Below are positions 52,299 to 60,702 of a DNA stretch of 64,000 nucleotides, piece after piece. The number at the start of each line of letters is the position of its first letter. Within the stretch, counting starts at the first letter, position 1. The stretch covers positions 1 through 64,000 of the forward strand of contig NZ_JAOXLP010000010.1 in assembly GCF_025791835.1 (NCBI RefSeq). The letters are read 5' to 3'. The stretch is from Roseomonas xinghualingensis (lineage in GTDB: Bacteria; Pseudomonadota; Alphaproteobacteria; Acetobacterales; Acetobacteraceae). The notes below the pieces were generated by a model. The model had not been told where the DNA came from, searched no databases, and saw only the letters and a list, made by a program, of their open reading frames with translations. Position numbers and translations under genes: made by a program.

Positions 52299-53377
52299 AG
52301 ATCGCCTTCGCCGTCCCGGCGCCGCTGGAGGCGATCAGCGGCGGCTATGGCTATGACCGGCGGATCATCGCTGGCTTGCGTGCGCTGGGACATGCGGTGC
52401 GGGTGGAGGAGATGGCGGGCCGCCATCCCCTGCCCGATGCCGAAGCGGAAGCCGCCGCCCGCGGCGTGCTCGCGCGCCTGGCGCCCGGCGAGGTTCTGGT
52501 GGTGGACGGCCTCGGCCTGCCCGCCTTCGCGCCCCTCGCGGAGCTGGAGGCGATGCGCCGCGCCATCGGCCTGATCCACCATCCTACGGCGCTGGAGACC
52601 GGTTTTCCCGAAGCGGATCGCGAGGCGCTGCGCGAGCGCGAGCGCCTTCTCTTCCCACGCCTCGGCCGGCTGGTGACCACCTCGAAGCTCACCGCCGAGC
52701 GGCTGGAACCGGAATTCGGCGCCGATCCCGCGCGGATCGGCACTGTGGAGCCGGGCACGGATGAGGCACCGCGCGCCACGGGCTCCGGACGCGCGGGCTG
52801 CGCCATCCTCTCCGTCGGCGCCATCGTGCCGCGCAAGGGATATGACGTGCTGCTGCGCGCCCTGGGGCGGCTGACGGACATCGAATGGGACCTCACCATC
52901 ATCGGTGCCCCACGCGATCCGGTGCATCTGCAGGGGCTGCAGGGGCTGCAGGGGCTGCAGGGGCTGCAGGGGCTGCAGGCACTGGCCGAGCAACTCGGCA
53001 TCGCGCAACGCGTCACCTTTGCCGGCGAGATGGAGGACGCGGCGCTGGAGGCGCTCTATGCCCGTTCCGATCTCTTCGCCCTGGCAAGCTGGTGGGAAGG
53101 CTATGGCATGGCGGTGGCCGAGGCGCTGGCGCGCGGCCTGCCGCTGGCCATCACCGCTGGCGGCGCGCTGGCCGATCTGGCACCGCGCGACGCGGCCGTG
53201 ATCGCGCAGCCGGGCGACCACAACAGCCTCTCCCGTGCCATGCGCCGCCCCATCTATGACACTGGCCTGCGCAAGGCCATGTCCGACGCCGCCTGGCGTG
53301 CCGGCCAGCGCCTGCCGCGCTGGTCCGACCGCGCCGCAGCCTTCGCCCGCGAGATCGAGACCGCCGCCACCCCATGA
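52295..53377 (+). CDS. GT4-type glycosyltransferase (GT-B fold)
   Basis: A 360-residue glycosyltransferase. The N-terminal lobe has the acceptor glycine loop AISGGYGYDRRIIAGLRALG and HHPTALETG. The C-terminal lobe has AILSVGAIVPRKGYDVLLRA (about 170-189), the nucleotide-sugar region FALASWWEGYGMAVAEALAR and DAAVIAQPGDHNSLSRA. The EX7E-type pattern (EGYGMAVAEAL) marks a retaining GT4 enzyme. Just before ALAEQLGIAQRVTFAGEM lies an LQG tandem repeat from a 9-bp DNA repeat. There is no signal peptide or membrane segment, so it acts in the cytoplasm, perhaps on the small molecule made by its neighbours. Start overlaps the PTPS stop. Confidence 0.85.
   Translation: MKIAFAVPAPLEAISGGYGYDRRIIAGLRALGHAVRVEEMAGRHPLPDAEAEAAARGVLARLAPGEVLVVDGLGLPAFAPLAELEAMRRAIGLIHHPTALETGFPEADREALRERERLLFPRLGRLVTTSKLTAERLEPEFGADPARIGTVEPGTDEAPRATGSGRAGCAILSVGAIVPRKGYDVLLRALGRLTDIEWDLTIIGAPRDPVHLQGLQGLQGLQGLQGLQALAEQLGIAQRVTFAGEMEDAALEALYARSDLFALASWWEGYGMAVAEALARGLPLAITAGGALADLAPRDAAVIAQPGDHNSLSRAMRRPIYDTGLRKAMSDAAWRAGQRLPRWSDRAAAFAREIETAATP
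52928..52979 (+). repeat. In-frame 9-bp tandem repeat inside the glycosyltransferase
   Basis: CTGCAGGGG is repeated five times in perfect tandem (52928-52972) followed by a partial sixth unit (CTGCAGG, 52973-52979). It encodes (Leu-Gln-Gly)5 and then Leu-Gln-Ala. The 9-nt unit keeps the reading frame, so copy changes would lengthen or shorten a loop without breaking the protein. Each unit contains a PstI-like CTGCAG palindrome. Confidence 0.93.
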
Positions 53378-54246
53378 CCGAGAGTTTCGATGCCGATTGG
53401 CTTGAGCTGCGTGAGCCGCCCGATGCCCGTGCCCGCGATCTGCGCCTGGCGCAGGCGCTGTCCGCCGCCCTGCCCGCGCGGCCGCGCCTGCTGGACCTAG
53501 GTGCGGGTACCGGCAGCTTGTTCCGCTGGCTTGCTCCCATCCTGAACCGCCCCCAGGCCTGGACCCTGGTGGATGCGGATGTCACGCTGATCGAATTCGC
53601 CTTCGACACCATCGCCGACCGGGCGGTTGCGGTCGGCTTTGAAGTTTCGGCGCCGAACAAGCACACGCTGCTGGTGCATACCCCGGCCGGCGCATGGCGT
53701 ATCGAGGGGCTGGTGCTGGACCTCGCCGATGCGCCGCATGGCCTGCCGTTGGGGCGTGCCGATGGTGTGGTCTGCACAGCGCTCTGTGACCTCGTTTCCC
53801 GCTCCTGGGTATCACGCATGGCGGAAGCGCTGCGCCTGCCCTTCTATTCGGCGCTGAATGTCCATGGCGATGCACGGTTCCTGCCGGTGCATCCGGCGGA
53901 TGGGACCGTGGCGCGCGGCTTCCGGCGCGATCAGCTGCGTGACAAGGGCTTCGGCGGCCCGGCGCTGGGGGGCGGCGCCACCCGTGCCATGGCTGAAGCC
54001 TTCCGGGCGCAGGGTTTCCAGGTCACCACCGCTCCCTCTCCCTGGCGCATTGGCACGCATGAGACGCGGATGCTCTCGGACCTCGCCCAGGGCCATGCAC
54101 AGGCGGCCATGCGGCAGGCGCCGCGCAACGGCGAGGTGATCACCGGATGGGCGACAGCACGGACGGCGCAGGCGCGGCGCGGACGGCTGCGGGCGGTGGT
54201 CGGGCATTCCGACCTCCTCGCCCTGCCCCCGAGACGAGCCCGGTAG
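53374..54246 (+). CDS. Class I SAM-dependent methyltransferase
   Basis: A 290-residue Rossmann methyltransferase. Motif I is RLLDLGAGTGSLFRWLAPIL (about residues 39-58), followed by TLVDADVTLIEFAFDTI as the acidic ribose-binding loop; the post-I strand LDLADAPHGLPLGRADGVV precedes the catalytic region. No cofactor other than SAM is implied. The start overlaps the glycosyltransferase stop by 4 nt. A basic C-terminal tail (ARTAQARRGRLRAVVGH) is present. It probably methylates a metabolite of this operon rather than nucleic acid, but that is inference. Confidence 0.82.
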   Translation: MTESFDADWLELREPPDARARDLRLAQALSAALPARPRLLDLGAGTGSLFRWLAPILNRPQAWTLVDADVTLIEFAFDTIADRAVAVGFEVSAPNKHTLLVHTPAGAWRIEGLVLDLADAPHGLPLGRADGVVCTALCDLVSRSWVSRMAEALRLPFYSALNVHGDARFLPVHPADGTVARGFRRDQLRDKGFGGPALGGGATRAMAEAFRAQGFQVTTAPSPWRIGTHETRMLSDLAQGHAQAAMRQAPRNGEVITGWATARTAQARRGRLRAVVGHSDLLALPPRRAR

Positions 54247-54251
54247 CAGCC

Positions 54252-55388
54252 ATGGCACAGCTCGGCATCATCGCGGATGATCTGGCGGGCGCGATCGAAT
54301 GCGGAGCCATCCTCATGCGCCAGGGCATGAGCACGGCGGTGGCGATCGGGCTGCCAGAGGATGCACTGCCCGAGGCGGATGCCCTGGCCATCGTGCCAAG
54401 GACCCGCAACGCCCCGGTCACGCAGGCTGTCGCGGAAAGCCTCGCCGCCTGCGAGGCGCTGCTGGCGGCCGGCACGCGGCAGATCCTGCAACTGGTCGAT
54501 CCGGGCTTCGAGGGCGCGGCGATCGCGCCAGTGACCGATGCGCTGCTGCGCCGCTTGCAGGCCAGCTTCGCCGCCATCGCACCCGGTGCTCCCTCCTCCG
54601 GCCGCACCGTCTATCTCGGCCATCTTTTCACCGGCACTGCGCTGGCGGGCGGCGAGCCGAACCTGCCTCGCCGCCTGGCCATGCAGGCCGATGCCCCTGT
54701 CGCGCTGATCCCCTTCCGCATCATGGAAGAAGGTGCCGGCGCGATCCGGCGGGAAATGTCACGCCTTGTGGAAGCGGGGCGGCGCTACGCCATCGCAGAC
54801 TCCCTGACCGATGAGCATCTGCTTGCCCTGGGTGCGGCCGCCGCAGCACAGGCGCTGCTGGTCGGAAGCCCAGGCATCGCCCTCGGCCTGCCGAAGAACT
54901 TCGGTCATCCCTCATTGGGTTCCATACCTGCGGAGGACGTGCCAGATGGTCCGGCCGCGGTGCTGGCCGCCTCGGGCGCGCGCGCGACCATCGCACAACT
55001 TGGCCTGGCACGGCTGTACTGCCCGACGCTCGATCTCGACGGCACGCTCGGCGCCACGGAGGCGCTGGACTGGGCCGCCGCGCAGAAACCGGAGGACGGG
55101 CCGCTGGTGATCGCCGCATCGCCGACTGCTGCGGACGCGCCTGGCACGGGTGAACTGCTCGCGGCACTCGCGGAAGGGCTGGTGGCGCAGGGCGTCACGC
55201 GACTGCTTATAGCAGGAGAGGCTGCCTTCCCCGCCGTGGTGGAGCGGCTGGGTATCCGGCAGCTTCGCATCGGCGCGGAAATCGATTCCGGCCTGCCCTG
55301 GTGCACCGTCGCCGGATCGGGACTGCATATCCTGCTGAAGCCCGGTGCGGCCGGCAGGCGCGACATCCTGCTGCGCGCCTTCAGCTAG
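54252..55388 (+). CDS. Four-carbon acid sugar kinase family protein (DUF1537/OtnK-like)
   Basis: A 378-residue protein. The N-terminal domain begins GIIADDLAGAIECGAILMRQ (DDxxG motif of DUF1537), and the C-terminal nucleotide-binding domain includes RLLIAGEAAFPAVVERLGIR and VAGSGLHILLKPGAAG. OtnK-type enzymes phosphorylate four-carbon acid sugars such as 4-hydroxythreonate or erythronate. Here it closes a six-gene operon, 5 nt after the methyltransferase, suggesting a sugar-acid-like substrate within the pathway. It is followed by a bidirectional terminator. Confidence 0.82.
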   Translation: MAQLGIIADDLAGAIECGAILMRQGMSTAVAIGLPEDALPEADALAIVPRTRNAPVTQAVAESLAACEALLAAGTRQILQLVDPGFEGAAIAPVTDALLRRLQASFAAIAPGAPSSGRTVYLGHLFTGTALAGGEPNLPRRLAMQADAPVALIPFRIMEEGAGAIRREMSRLVEAGRRYAIADSLTDEHLLALGAAAAAQALLVGSPGIALGLPKNFGHPSLGSIPAEDVPDGPAAVLAASGARATIAQLGLARLYCPTLDLDGTLGATEALDWAAAQKPEDGPLVIAASPTAADAPGTGELLAALAEGLVAQGVTRLLIAGEAAFPAVVERLGIRQLRIGAEIDSGLPWCTVAGSGLHILLKPGAAGRRDILLRAFS

Positions 55389-55404
55389 CCTTCCAACAAA
55401 AAAG

Positions 55405-55424
55405 GGGGCGCCAAGGCGCCCCCT
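55405..55424. terminator. Bidirectional intrinsic terminator
   Basis: GGGGGCGCC (55405-55413), loop AA, GGCGCCCCC (55416-55424): a 9-bp stem with A-run before (AAAAAA) and T-run after. It ends the six-gene operon (plus strand) and the histone H1-like gene (minus strand). Confidence 0.93.
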
Positions 55425-55444
55425 TTCTCTGCGCAACGCTGCGA

Positions 55445-56302
55445 TCAGGTCTGATCGCTGCCGTTGTTCATGTTCTCGATCTCCGTCACCACCTCAGTCG
55501 CGGCGGCAGCGGCAGCCTCAGCCTTCCGGCGAGCACGGGTGGCCGCACCCTTCTTCGCAGCCTCGCTACGCGCGGAGGGCGCGGCGCTCTTGCGCGTGGC
55601 AGTGGCGCGCGTCGCAGCGGCGCGGGTTGCCGGCGCCTTGCGGGCGGCGGTGCGGGAGGCCGTCGTGCTGGTGCGCTCGGCGGCCGGCTTGCGCGTGGCG
55701 GCCGCGGTCTTGCGAGCCGGCGCCTTGCGGGCCGTCGTCGCCGTGGCGCGCTTGGCGGCCGGCTTGCGCGTGGCGGCCGCGGTCTTGCGGGCCGGCGCCT
55801 TGCGGGCCGTCGTCGCCGTGGTGCGCTTGGCAGCCGTGCTGGTGCGCTTCGCGGCCGGGCGGCGCGCGGTGGCGGACTTTGCAGCGGTGGCCCGCTTCGC
55901 CGGGGCGCGCTTGGCGGTTGCGGCGGCGGCGGTGCGGCGGCTCGGTGCGGCCTTCTTCGCCGCGGCGGGCTTGCGGGCCGTCGTCGTCTTGCGCGCGGTG
56001 GTCGCCTTGCTGGCGGCGGTCTTGCGAGCCGTCGCCGTCTTGCGCGCGGTGGTGGCCTTGCTGGCGGCGGTCTTGCGAGCCGGCGTGGCCTTCTTCGCGG
56101 AGCGAGCCGTGGCGGTTGCCTTCTTCGCCGTCGTGCTGCCCTTCTTCGGGCCCGGCTTCTTAGCGGCGGCTGTCTTCGTGGCACGCGTCGTCTTGGCGGC
56201 CGGCTTCGCGCGGCCGGCGGTGCTCGCCTTGCGCGTGCCGGCGCTGCGGCGCGTCGTGCTCATGGCCATTGCGGCCGCTCGGGGGGTCTTCTCTTCGCTC
56301 AC
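55445..56302 (-). CDS. Histone H1-like, lysine/alanine-rich repetitive protein
   Basis: A 285-residue protein of almost only Ala, Lys, Thr, Arg, Ser and Pro, like the C-terminal tails of histone H1 and bacterial AlgP/HupA-like proteins. A 25-residue unit (RKPAAKRATATTARKAPARK, TAAAT) is duplicated from a 75-bp DNA repeat (around 55682-55831), and a second unit of 17 residues is repeated near 55989-56090. Only the last 25 residues (EVVTEIENMNNGSDQT end) are of mixed type. It should bind DNA non-specifically. A GTG at 56302 follows AGGAG. Start and repeat copy number may vary between strains. Confidence 0.78.
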   Translation of the reverse strand: MSEEKTPRAAAMAMSTTRRSAGTRKASTAGRAKPAAKTTRATKTAAAKKPGPKKGSTTAKKATATARSAKKATPARKTAASKATTARKTATARKTAASKATTARKTTTARKPAAAKKAAPSRRTAAAATAKRAPAKRATAAKSATARRPAAKRTSTAAKRTTATTARKAPARKTAAATRKPAAKRATATTARKAPARKTAAATRKPAAERTSTTASRTAARKAPATRAAATRATATRKSAAPSARSEAAKKGAATRARRKAEAAAAAATEVVTEIENMNNGSDQT

Positions 56303-56859
56303 GTGCTGGATCTCCTGGGTGCTTTATGTCGAATGGGTCACGTCATGGGCCAAAATCTGACCCGCCGACGCGCCCACCTATCGGGGGGGAGGCGTCACTG
56401 GGTCTGTCTCCGCCGCGCGTTGAGGTGGGGCGTCCATCGCAGGCGCGCATCGGGGGTTCTTCCCTCCGACCACCGCGCCGCGTCCGGCTCGCGATAATGG
56501 GCTATCGTCTCCGAAGCCCGTCTCTCGCATTCGCCCACGGCTCAAAGACCGCCCTTCCGCGCTGCGTTGCGCCGATCACCATCCCCTCCCTTCGCCGCGC
56601 CGCTGCCTGCCGGGTGCATCCAAACTGCACAGGGTGCTTGACAGCATAGCGCGCGAATCGCGTGGAACGGTTCATGCGCGTCTCACGCTATCTGCACGCG
56701 CCCGATGCATGTCAACAAAAAGCCTTCGCGCACGCGCTTATTTTCGCGTGCATCCAACTGGTGTGATCATGCGTTGCGGCGCGTCACGATCCACGATGAT
56801 GCGGAGAGGTTTCGCGAGTTGGCTGCTGCGCGCTGGGCGCAGCAACCATCCCGCCCATG
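56303..56859. other. 557-nt intergenic region
   Basis: No gene is supported here. It must contain the histone-like gene promoter. Visible elements are an inverted repeat GTGCA/TGCAC at 56614-56630 (7-nt loop), a partial second copy of that element (GTGCATCCAA again at 56749-56758), and a hairpin at 56730-56751. A TTGACA at 56639-56644 has no matching -10 element. Local A+T content is higher than in the genes. Confidence 0.5.
56730..56751 (-). terminator. Hairpin downstream of the prpC gene
   Basis: GCACGCG (56730-56736) and CGCGTGC (56745-56751) are perfect complements with an 8-nt A+T loop. On the minus strand it lies about 110 nt after the prpC stop and is followed 7 nt later by CTTTTTGTT, so it may end prpC transcription. 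A protein-binding role is an alternative. Confidence 0.4.
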
Positions 56860-57996
56860 TCAGCGGCGATCGGCCATGGCGGGAACCGCGCGCTGCGTCG
56901 CGCCGGTGTAATGCGAGAGCGGGCGGATAAGGCGGTTGTCGGCCGCCTGTTCGATCACATGCGCCGACCAGCCGGTGATGCGGGCGGCAACGAAGATCGG
57001 GGTGAAGAGAGGGATGTCGAAGCCCATCAGGTGGTAGGCGGGCCCGGCTGGGAAATCGAGATTCGGGTGGATGTTCTTCTTTGCCAGCATCTCGGCCGCC
57101 AGCAGGCGCGACATCTCCATCCAACGGCGGTCGCCCACCACCTCCGCCATCTTCTCGGCATATTGCGTCATGGTCGGAACGCGGCTGTCGCCATGTTTGT
57201 AGACGCGATGGCCGAAGCCCATGACCAGGGCACGATGGTCGAAGCGGGACTGCAGCCATTCCACGGCGCGGGCGGGCTCGCCGATCTCCGAGAGCATGTG
57301 CATCACCGCCTCATTGGCGCCGCCATGCAGGGGGCCCTTCAGCGCGGCGATACCGCCCACCACCGCCCCGTGCAGGTCAGCCCCGGTGGAGGTGATGGTG
57401 CGGGCGGTGAAGGTGGAGGCGTTGAAGCCGTGCTCCGCGTAAAGGGTCAAGGAAACGTCGAAGGCCTTCACCACCTCGGGCTGCGGCACCTTGCCGAAGA
57501 CCAGGTGGAAGAAGTTCTCGGAGAAGGTGAGCGACGGATCCGGCGCGATCGCGTCCTGCCCTTTGGAAGCGCGGTGCGCGGCGGCGATGGCGGTCGGGAT
57601 CTTAGCCAGCAGTCGCATGGCCTTGCGGCGTGTCGCGGGCTCTGAGGTATCGGCGGCCTCCGGATCCTCCATGCCCATGAAGGAGACGGCGGTGCGGATC
57701 GCGTCCATCGGATGCGCGTCGCGCGGGAAAGCTCGGATCACCTCCAGGAGCGCCGGCGTCAGGGCACGCTGAGAGGATTCCTCGCGCCGGAAGCTGGCGA
57801 GCTGGGCCGCGTTGGGCAGTTCCCCGTTCCAGAGGAGATAGGCGACCTCCTCGAAGGAGCACTGCTCGGCCAGGTCCTGCACCGGATAGCCGCGATAGGT
57901 AAGGCTGTTGGTCTCCGGCATCACCTTGGAGACGGCGGAGACATCGGCGACGACGCCGACGAGGCCCTTGCGGATATCGGGCTCGGCTTCGCTCAT
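56860..57996 (-). CDS. prpC: 2-Methylcitrate synthase/citrate synthase
   Basis: A 378-residue citrate-synthase-fold enzyme of the short PrpC type. Key features are KGLVGVVADVSAVSKV at the start, TNSLTYRGYPVQDLAEQCSF, the catalytic histidine in ALKGPLHGGANEAV (about residue 226), the second in GFGHRVYKHGDSRV, and aspartate in NLDFPAGPAYHLMG. PrpC condenses propionyl-CoA with oxaloacetate; such enzymes often use acetyl-CoA as well. A GGAGGAAG site fixes the ATG at 57996. prpD lies 109 nt upstream on the same strand, supporting a methylcitrate cycle. prpB (the lyase) is not in the window. Confidence 0.88.
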   Translation of the reverse strand: MSEAEPDIRKGLVGVVADVSAVSKVMPETNSLTYRGYPVQDLAEQCSFEEVAYLLWNGELPNAAQLASFRREESSQRALTPALLEVIRAFPRDAHPMDAIRTAVSFMGMEDPEAADTSEPATRRKAMRLLAKIPTAIAAAHRASKGQDAIAPDPSLTFSENFFHLVFGKVPQPEVVKAFDVSLTLYAEHGFNASTFTARTITSTGADLHGAVVGGIAALKGPLHGGANEAVMHMLSEIGEPARAVEWLQSRFDHRALVMGFGHRVYKHGDSRVPTMTQYAEKMAEVVGDRRWMEMSRLLAAEMLAKKNIHPNLDFPAGPAYHLMGFDIPLFTPIFVAARITGWSAHVIEQAADNRLIRPLSHYTGATQRAVPAMADRR

Positions 57997-58105
57997 TGGG
58001 TCTTCCTCCATTGTTGCTATCTCTGCTGGGCTGGCCTCGCGGCCCGGCCCTGCCGCCAGCATGGGCGCAAAGGCGCCGCCGGGCGAGCCGGCGGCGCGGA
58101 CACGA

Positions 58106-59641
58106 TCAGAAGATGCCAGGCTTGCCGACGGCAAGATTTCCATCGGGCAGGCGCACGTTCAGCTGGTGCAGCTCCCCGGCCTTCAGCGAGGCAAGGTTCT
58201 CCGCCGCCGCGATGAAGCGGTCTGCTTCGGCGGCATCGATGATGCCTTCGGTCAGGATGCGGAACTTGCGGATGTAGTCGGCACGGCCGAAGGGCCTGGC
58301 ACCCAGCGGATGGGCATTCGCCACCGCCAGCTCATCCGTCAGCACCGTGCCATCCTTCAGGGTGATTTCCACCTTTCCGCCGAAGGCCAGCTCGTTCGGG
58401 TCGCGGGAGTGGTAGCGGCGCGTCCATTCGGGATCTTCGCGCGTCTCCATCTTGTGCCAGAGGCGCACGGTGTCCGGGCGGGCGGCACGCTCGGGCGCGT
58501 AGCTGTCCACATGGTGCCAGCGGCCGTCCTGCAGGGCGACAGTGAAGATGTACATGATCGAATGATCCAGCGTCTCGCGGCTGGCCTTCGGGTCCATTTT
58601 CTGTGGATCGTTCGCCCCGGTACCGATCACATAGTGCGTATGGTGGGAGGTGTGCAGAAGGATCTTCTCGACCTGCTCCAGATCGGCAATGCGCTCCCGC
58701 ATGCGGAAGGCCAGATCGATGAGTGCCTGGGACTGGTACTCGGCCGAGTGCTCCTTGGTGTAGCTGTCCAGGATCGCGCGCTTGCCCTCGCCCGGGCCGG
58801 GTAGCGGCACGTTGTAGTAGACAGGCTCATAGACATCGCCCTGGTAGCGCTGGGTACGGCCGGCGAGCACCCAGGCGATGACGGAATCCTCACCCTCATA
58901 GATCGGGCTCGGCGCGCCCTCCCCGCGCATGGCCCGGTCGACCGCCTCCACCGCCAGCTTGCCCGCATGGGCAGGGGCAAAGGCCTTCCAGGAGCTGATC
59001 TCGCCCTTGCGGCTCTGGCGGAAGGTCACGGAGACATGCAGCGCCTGCTGCACGGCCTGGAAGATCGTCGCCTGGTCCAGCCCCAGCAGAGTGCCGATCC
59101 CGGCCGCGGCGGCGGGGCACAGATGCGCGATGTGATCCACCTTGTGCTCATGCAGGCAGATGGCGCGCACGAGGTCGATATGGATCTCATAGGCCGTGGC
59201 CAGGCCACGCAGCAGCTCGGCACCCGACTTTCCCATGGTCTGCGCGACAGCCAGCACGGGCGGGATGTTGTCGCCCGGATGGGAGTAGTCGGCGGCCAGG
59301 AAGGTGTCGTGCATGTCCAGCTCGCGCACCGCCGTGCCATTCGCCCAGGCGGCCCATTCGGGCGAGAAGCGGCGCGACGGGTCCACGCCGAAGACGGTGG
59401 CGCCGCCATCCCGCGGATGGCCCAGCGCCATCTGCCGTGCGGAGGTGGGAGCGGAACGGTTGATGGCGGCGATGGCAACGGAGGCGTTGTCGATCACCCG
59501 GTTGATGATCATCGCCGTCGTATCCTCCGGCACGGCGACCGGATCGGCCGCGACCCCGGCGATCTTCCAGGCAAGCTGGTCCTCGCGCTTCAGCAGGGCC
59601 TTGGAGGGATGAACTTTCACGGCATGCATCTGCACTGGCAT
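58106..59641 (-). CDS. prpD: MmgE/PrpD family protein (2-methylcitrate dehydratase)
   Basis: A 511-residue PrpD-family dehydratase. The N-terminal all-helical domain contains [35 protein letters not shown] (with HPGDNIPP next) and [20 protein letters not shown]. The C-terminal domain has PRTLPDT-like [18 protein letters not shown]. It dehydrates 2-methylcitrate to methylaconitate. Its ATG at 59641 follows GGGAG. It is slightly longer than enteric PrpD (about 480). The divergent LysR gene begins 97 nt away and is the likely regulator; prpC follows downstream. Confidence 0.88.
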   Translation of the reverse strand: MPVQMHAVKVHPSKALLKREDQLAWKIAGVAADPVAVPEDTTAMIINRVIDNASVAIAAINRSAPTSARQMALGHPRDGGATVFGVDPSRRFSPEWAAWANGTAVRELDMHDTFLAADYSHPGDNIPPVLAVAQTMGKSGAELLRGLATAYEIHIDLVRAICLHEHKVDHIAHLCPAAAAGIGTLLGLDQATIFQAVQQALHVSVTFRQSRKGEISSWKAFAPAHAGKLAVEAVDRAMRGEGAPSPIYEGEDSVIAWVLAGRTQRYQGDVYEPVYYNVPLPGPGEGKRAILDSYTKEHSAEYQSQALIDLAFRMRERIADLEQVEKILLHTSHHTHYVIGTGANDPQKMDPKASRETLDHSIMYIFTVALQDGRWHHVDSYAPERAARPDTVRLWHKMETREDPEWTRRYHSRDPNELAFGGKVEITLKDGTVLTDELAVANAHPLGARPFGRADYIRKFRILTEGIIDAAEADRFIAAAENLASLKAGELHQLNVRLPDGNLAVGKPGIF

Positions 59642-59738
59642 GGCTCCCTTGGACTCGTGGGAAACCGGTTCTGCACCCGTGCCGCGTGATCGTCCAATCC
59701 GATTGACGGCGTCCGCTGATAGCGTTTCGGTATCACGC

Positions 59739-60668
59739 ATGGATTTTCGCCTCGTGCGGCGGCTCGGTCATTTCCTCGCGGTTGCGGAGGAAGGGCATTT
59801 CGGGCGTGCCGCTGCCCGCCTCGGCATGTCGCAGCCGCCGCTCACCGCGCAGATCCAGGCGCTGGAGAAGGAACTCGGCGTGCGCCTCCTCGAGCGTGGC
59901 GGGCGCGGCACGCGCCCCACCCGCGCGGGCGAGGCGCTGCTTCCGCTGGCGCGGCGGCTGGCGGAGGATGCCGGTGCGCTGGAGGCGCTGGCGCGCGAGC
60001 TGCGCGCGGGACGGCATGCGCCGGTCGCGATCGCCTGCGTCACCTCCGCCCTGTTCGACGAGCTGCCTCCATTGGTGCGCGCCCTCTCGGCGGCGCGGCC
60101 GGAAGCGGCCGTGTCGGTGCGGGAGATGGACACGGCGGATGCGCTGGAGGCGTTGCGGCGCGGCGAGGTGGATATCGCCCTGCTGCGCGACGACCGCGCC
60201 CGCCCGCCCATCCGCATCCGCCCGCTGGGCGAGGACCATCTTCTCGCGGCCCTTCCGGAAGGCCATGCGCTGCTGGCGGCGCCGGACCCGTTGCCTCTCG
60301 CCCTGCTGGCCGACGAGCCGCTGCTGCTCCTGCCGCGCAGCATCTCGCCCGCCTATGCCGATGCCATGCTCGCCGCCTGCCGGGATGCGGGCTTCGCCCC
60401 GCGCTCCCTGCGCGAAGTCGGTTCCGCCATGGCACAGCTCGGCTTCGTCTCCGCCGGGCTTGGCATCGCGCTCGTCTCCTCGGGCATGGCGCGGCTGCGG
60501 CCGCCGGGCGTCGCCTTCCGTGCCCTGGCGGGGCCGATCCGCGGCGTGGGCGTCGCACTGGCCTGGAACGCCGAACGCGCGAGCGAGGCGACCGCCCTGG
60601 CATTATCGCTGGTGGACGTGCTCTTCCCCATCCCGCGCGGGATACACGGCGCCCAGGAACTCCCCTAA
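59739..60668 (+). CDS. LysR-family transcriptional regulator
   Basis: A 309-residue LTTR. The helix-turn-helix is at residues 2-60 ([20 protein letters not shown] and [20 protein letters not shown]). The effector domain begins near residue 90 ([20 protein letters not shown]). The N-terminus, with the characteristic [20 protein letters not shown], fixes the ATG at 59739. It is divergent from prpD and 34 nt upstream of the hydantoinase gene on its own strand. So it could control either the methylcitrate genes or the hydantoin operon, or both. I found no clear T-N11-A site. Confidence 0.88.
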   Translation: MDFRLVRRLGHFLAVAEEGHFGRAAARLGMSQPPLTAQIQALEKELGVRLLERGGRGTRPTRAGEALLPLARRLAEDAGALEALARELRAGRHAPVAIACVTSALFDELPPLVRALSAARPEAAVSVREMDTADALEALRRGEVDIALLRDDRARPPIRIRPLGEDHLLAALPEGHALLAAPDPLPLALLADEPLLLLPRSISPAYADAMLAACRDAGFAPRSLREVGSAMAQLGFVSAGLGIALVSSGMARLRPPGVAFRALAGPIRGVGVALAWNAERASEATALALSLVDVLFPIPRGIHGAQELP

Positions 60669-60702
60669 CCTCCCCTTCCCGCAGCAGAGCCGGACCTTGC
60701 GA

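Noticed and set aside
56639..56644. Plus-strand TTGACA promoter in the intergenic gap
   Set aside because: No -10 element lies at 16-18 nt and no plus-strand gene follows.
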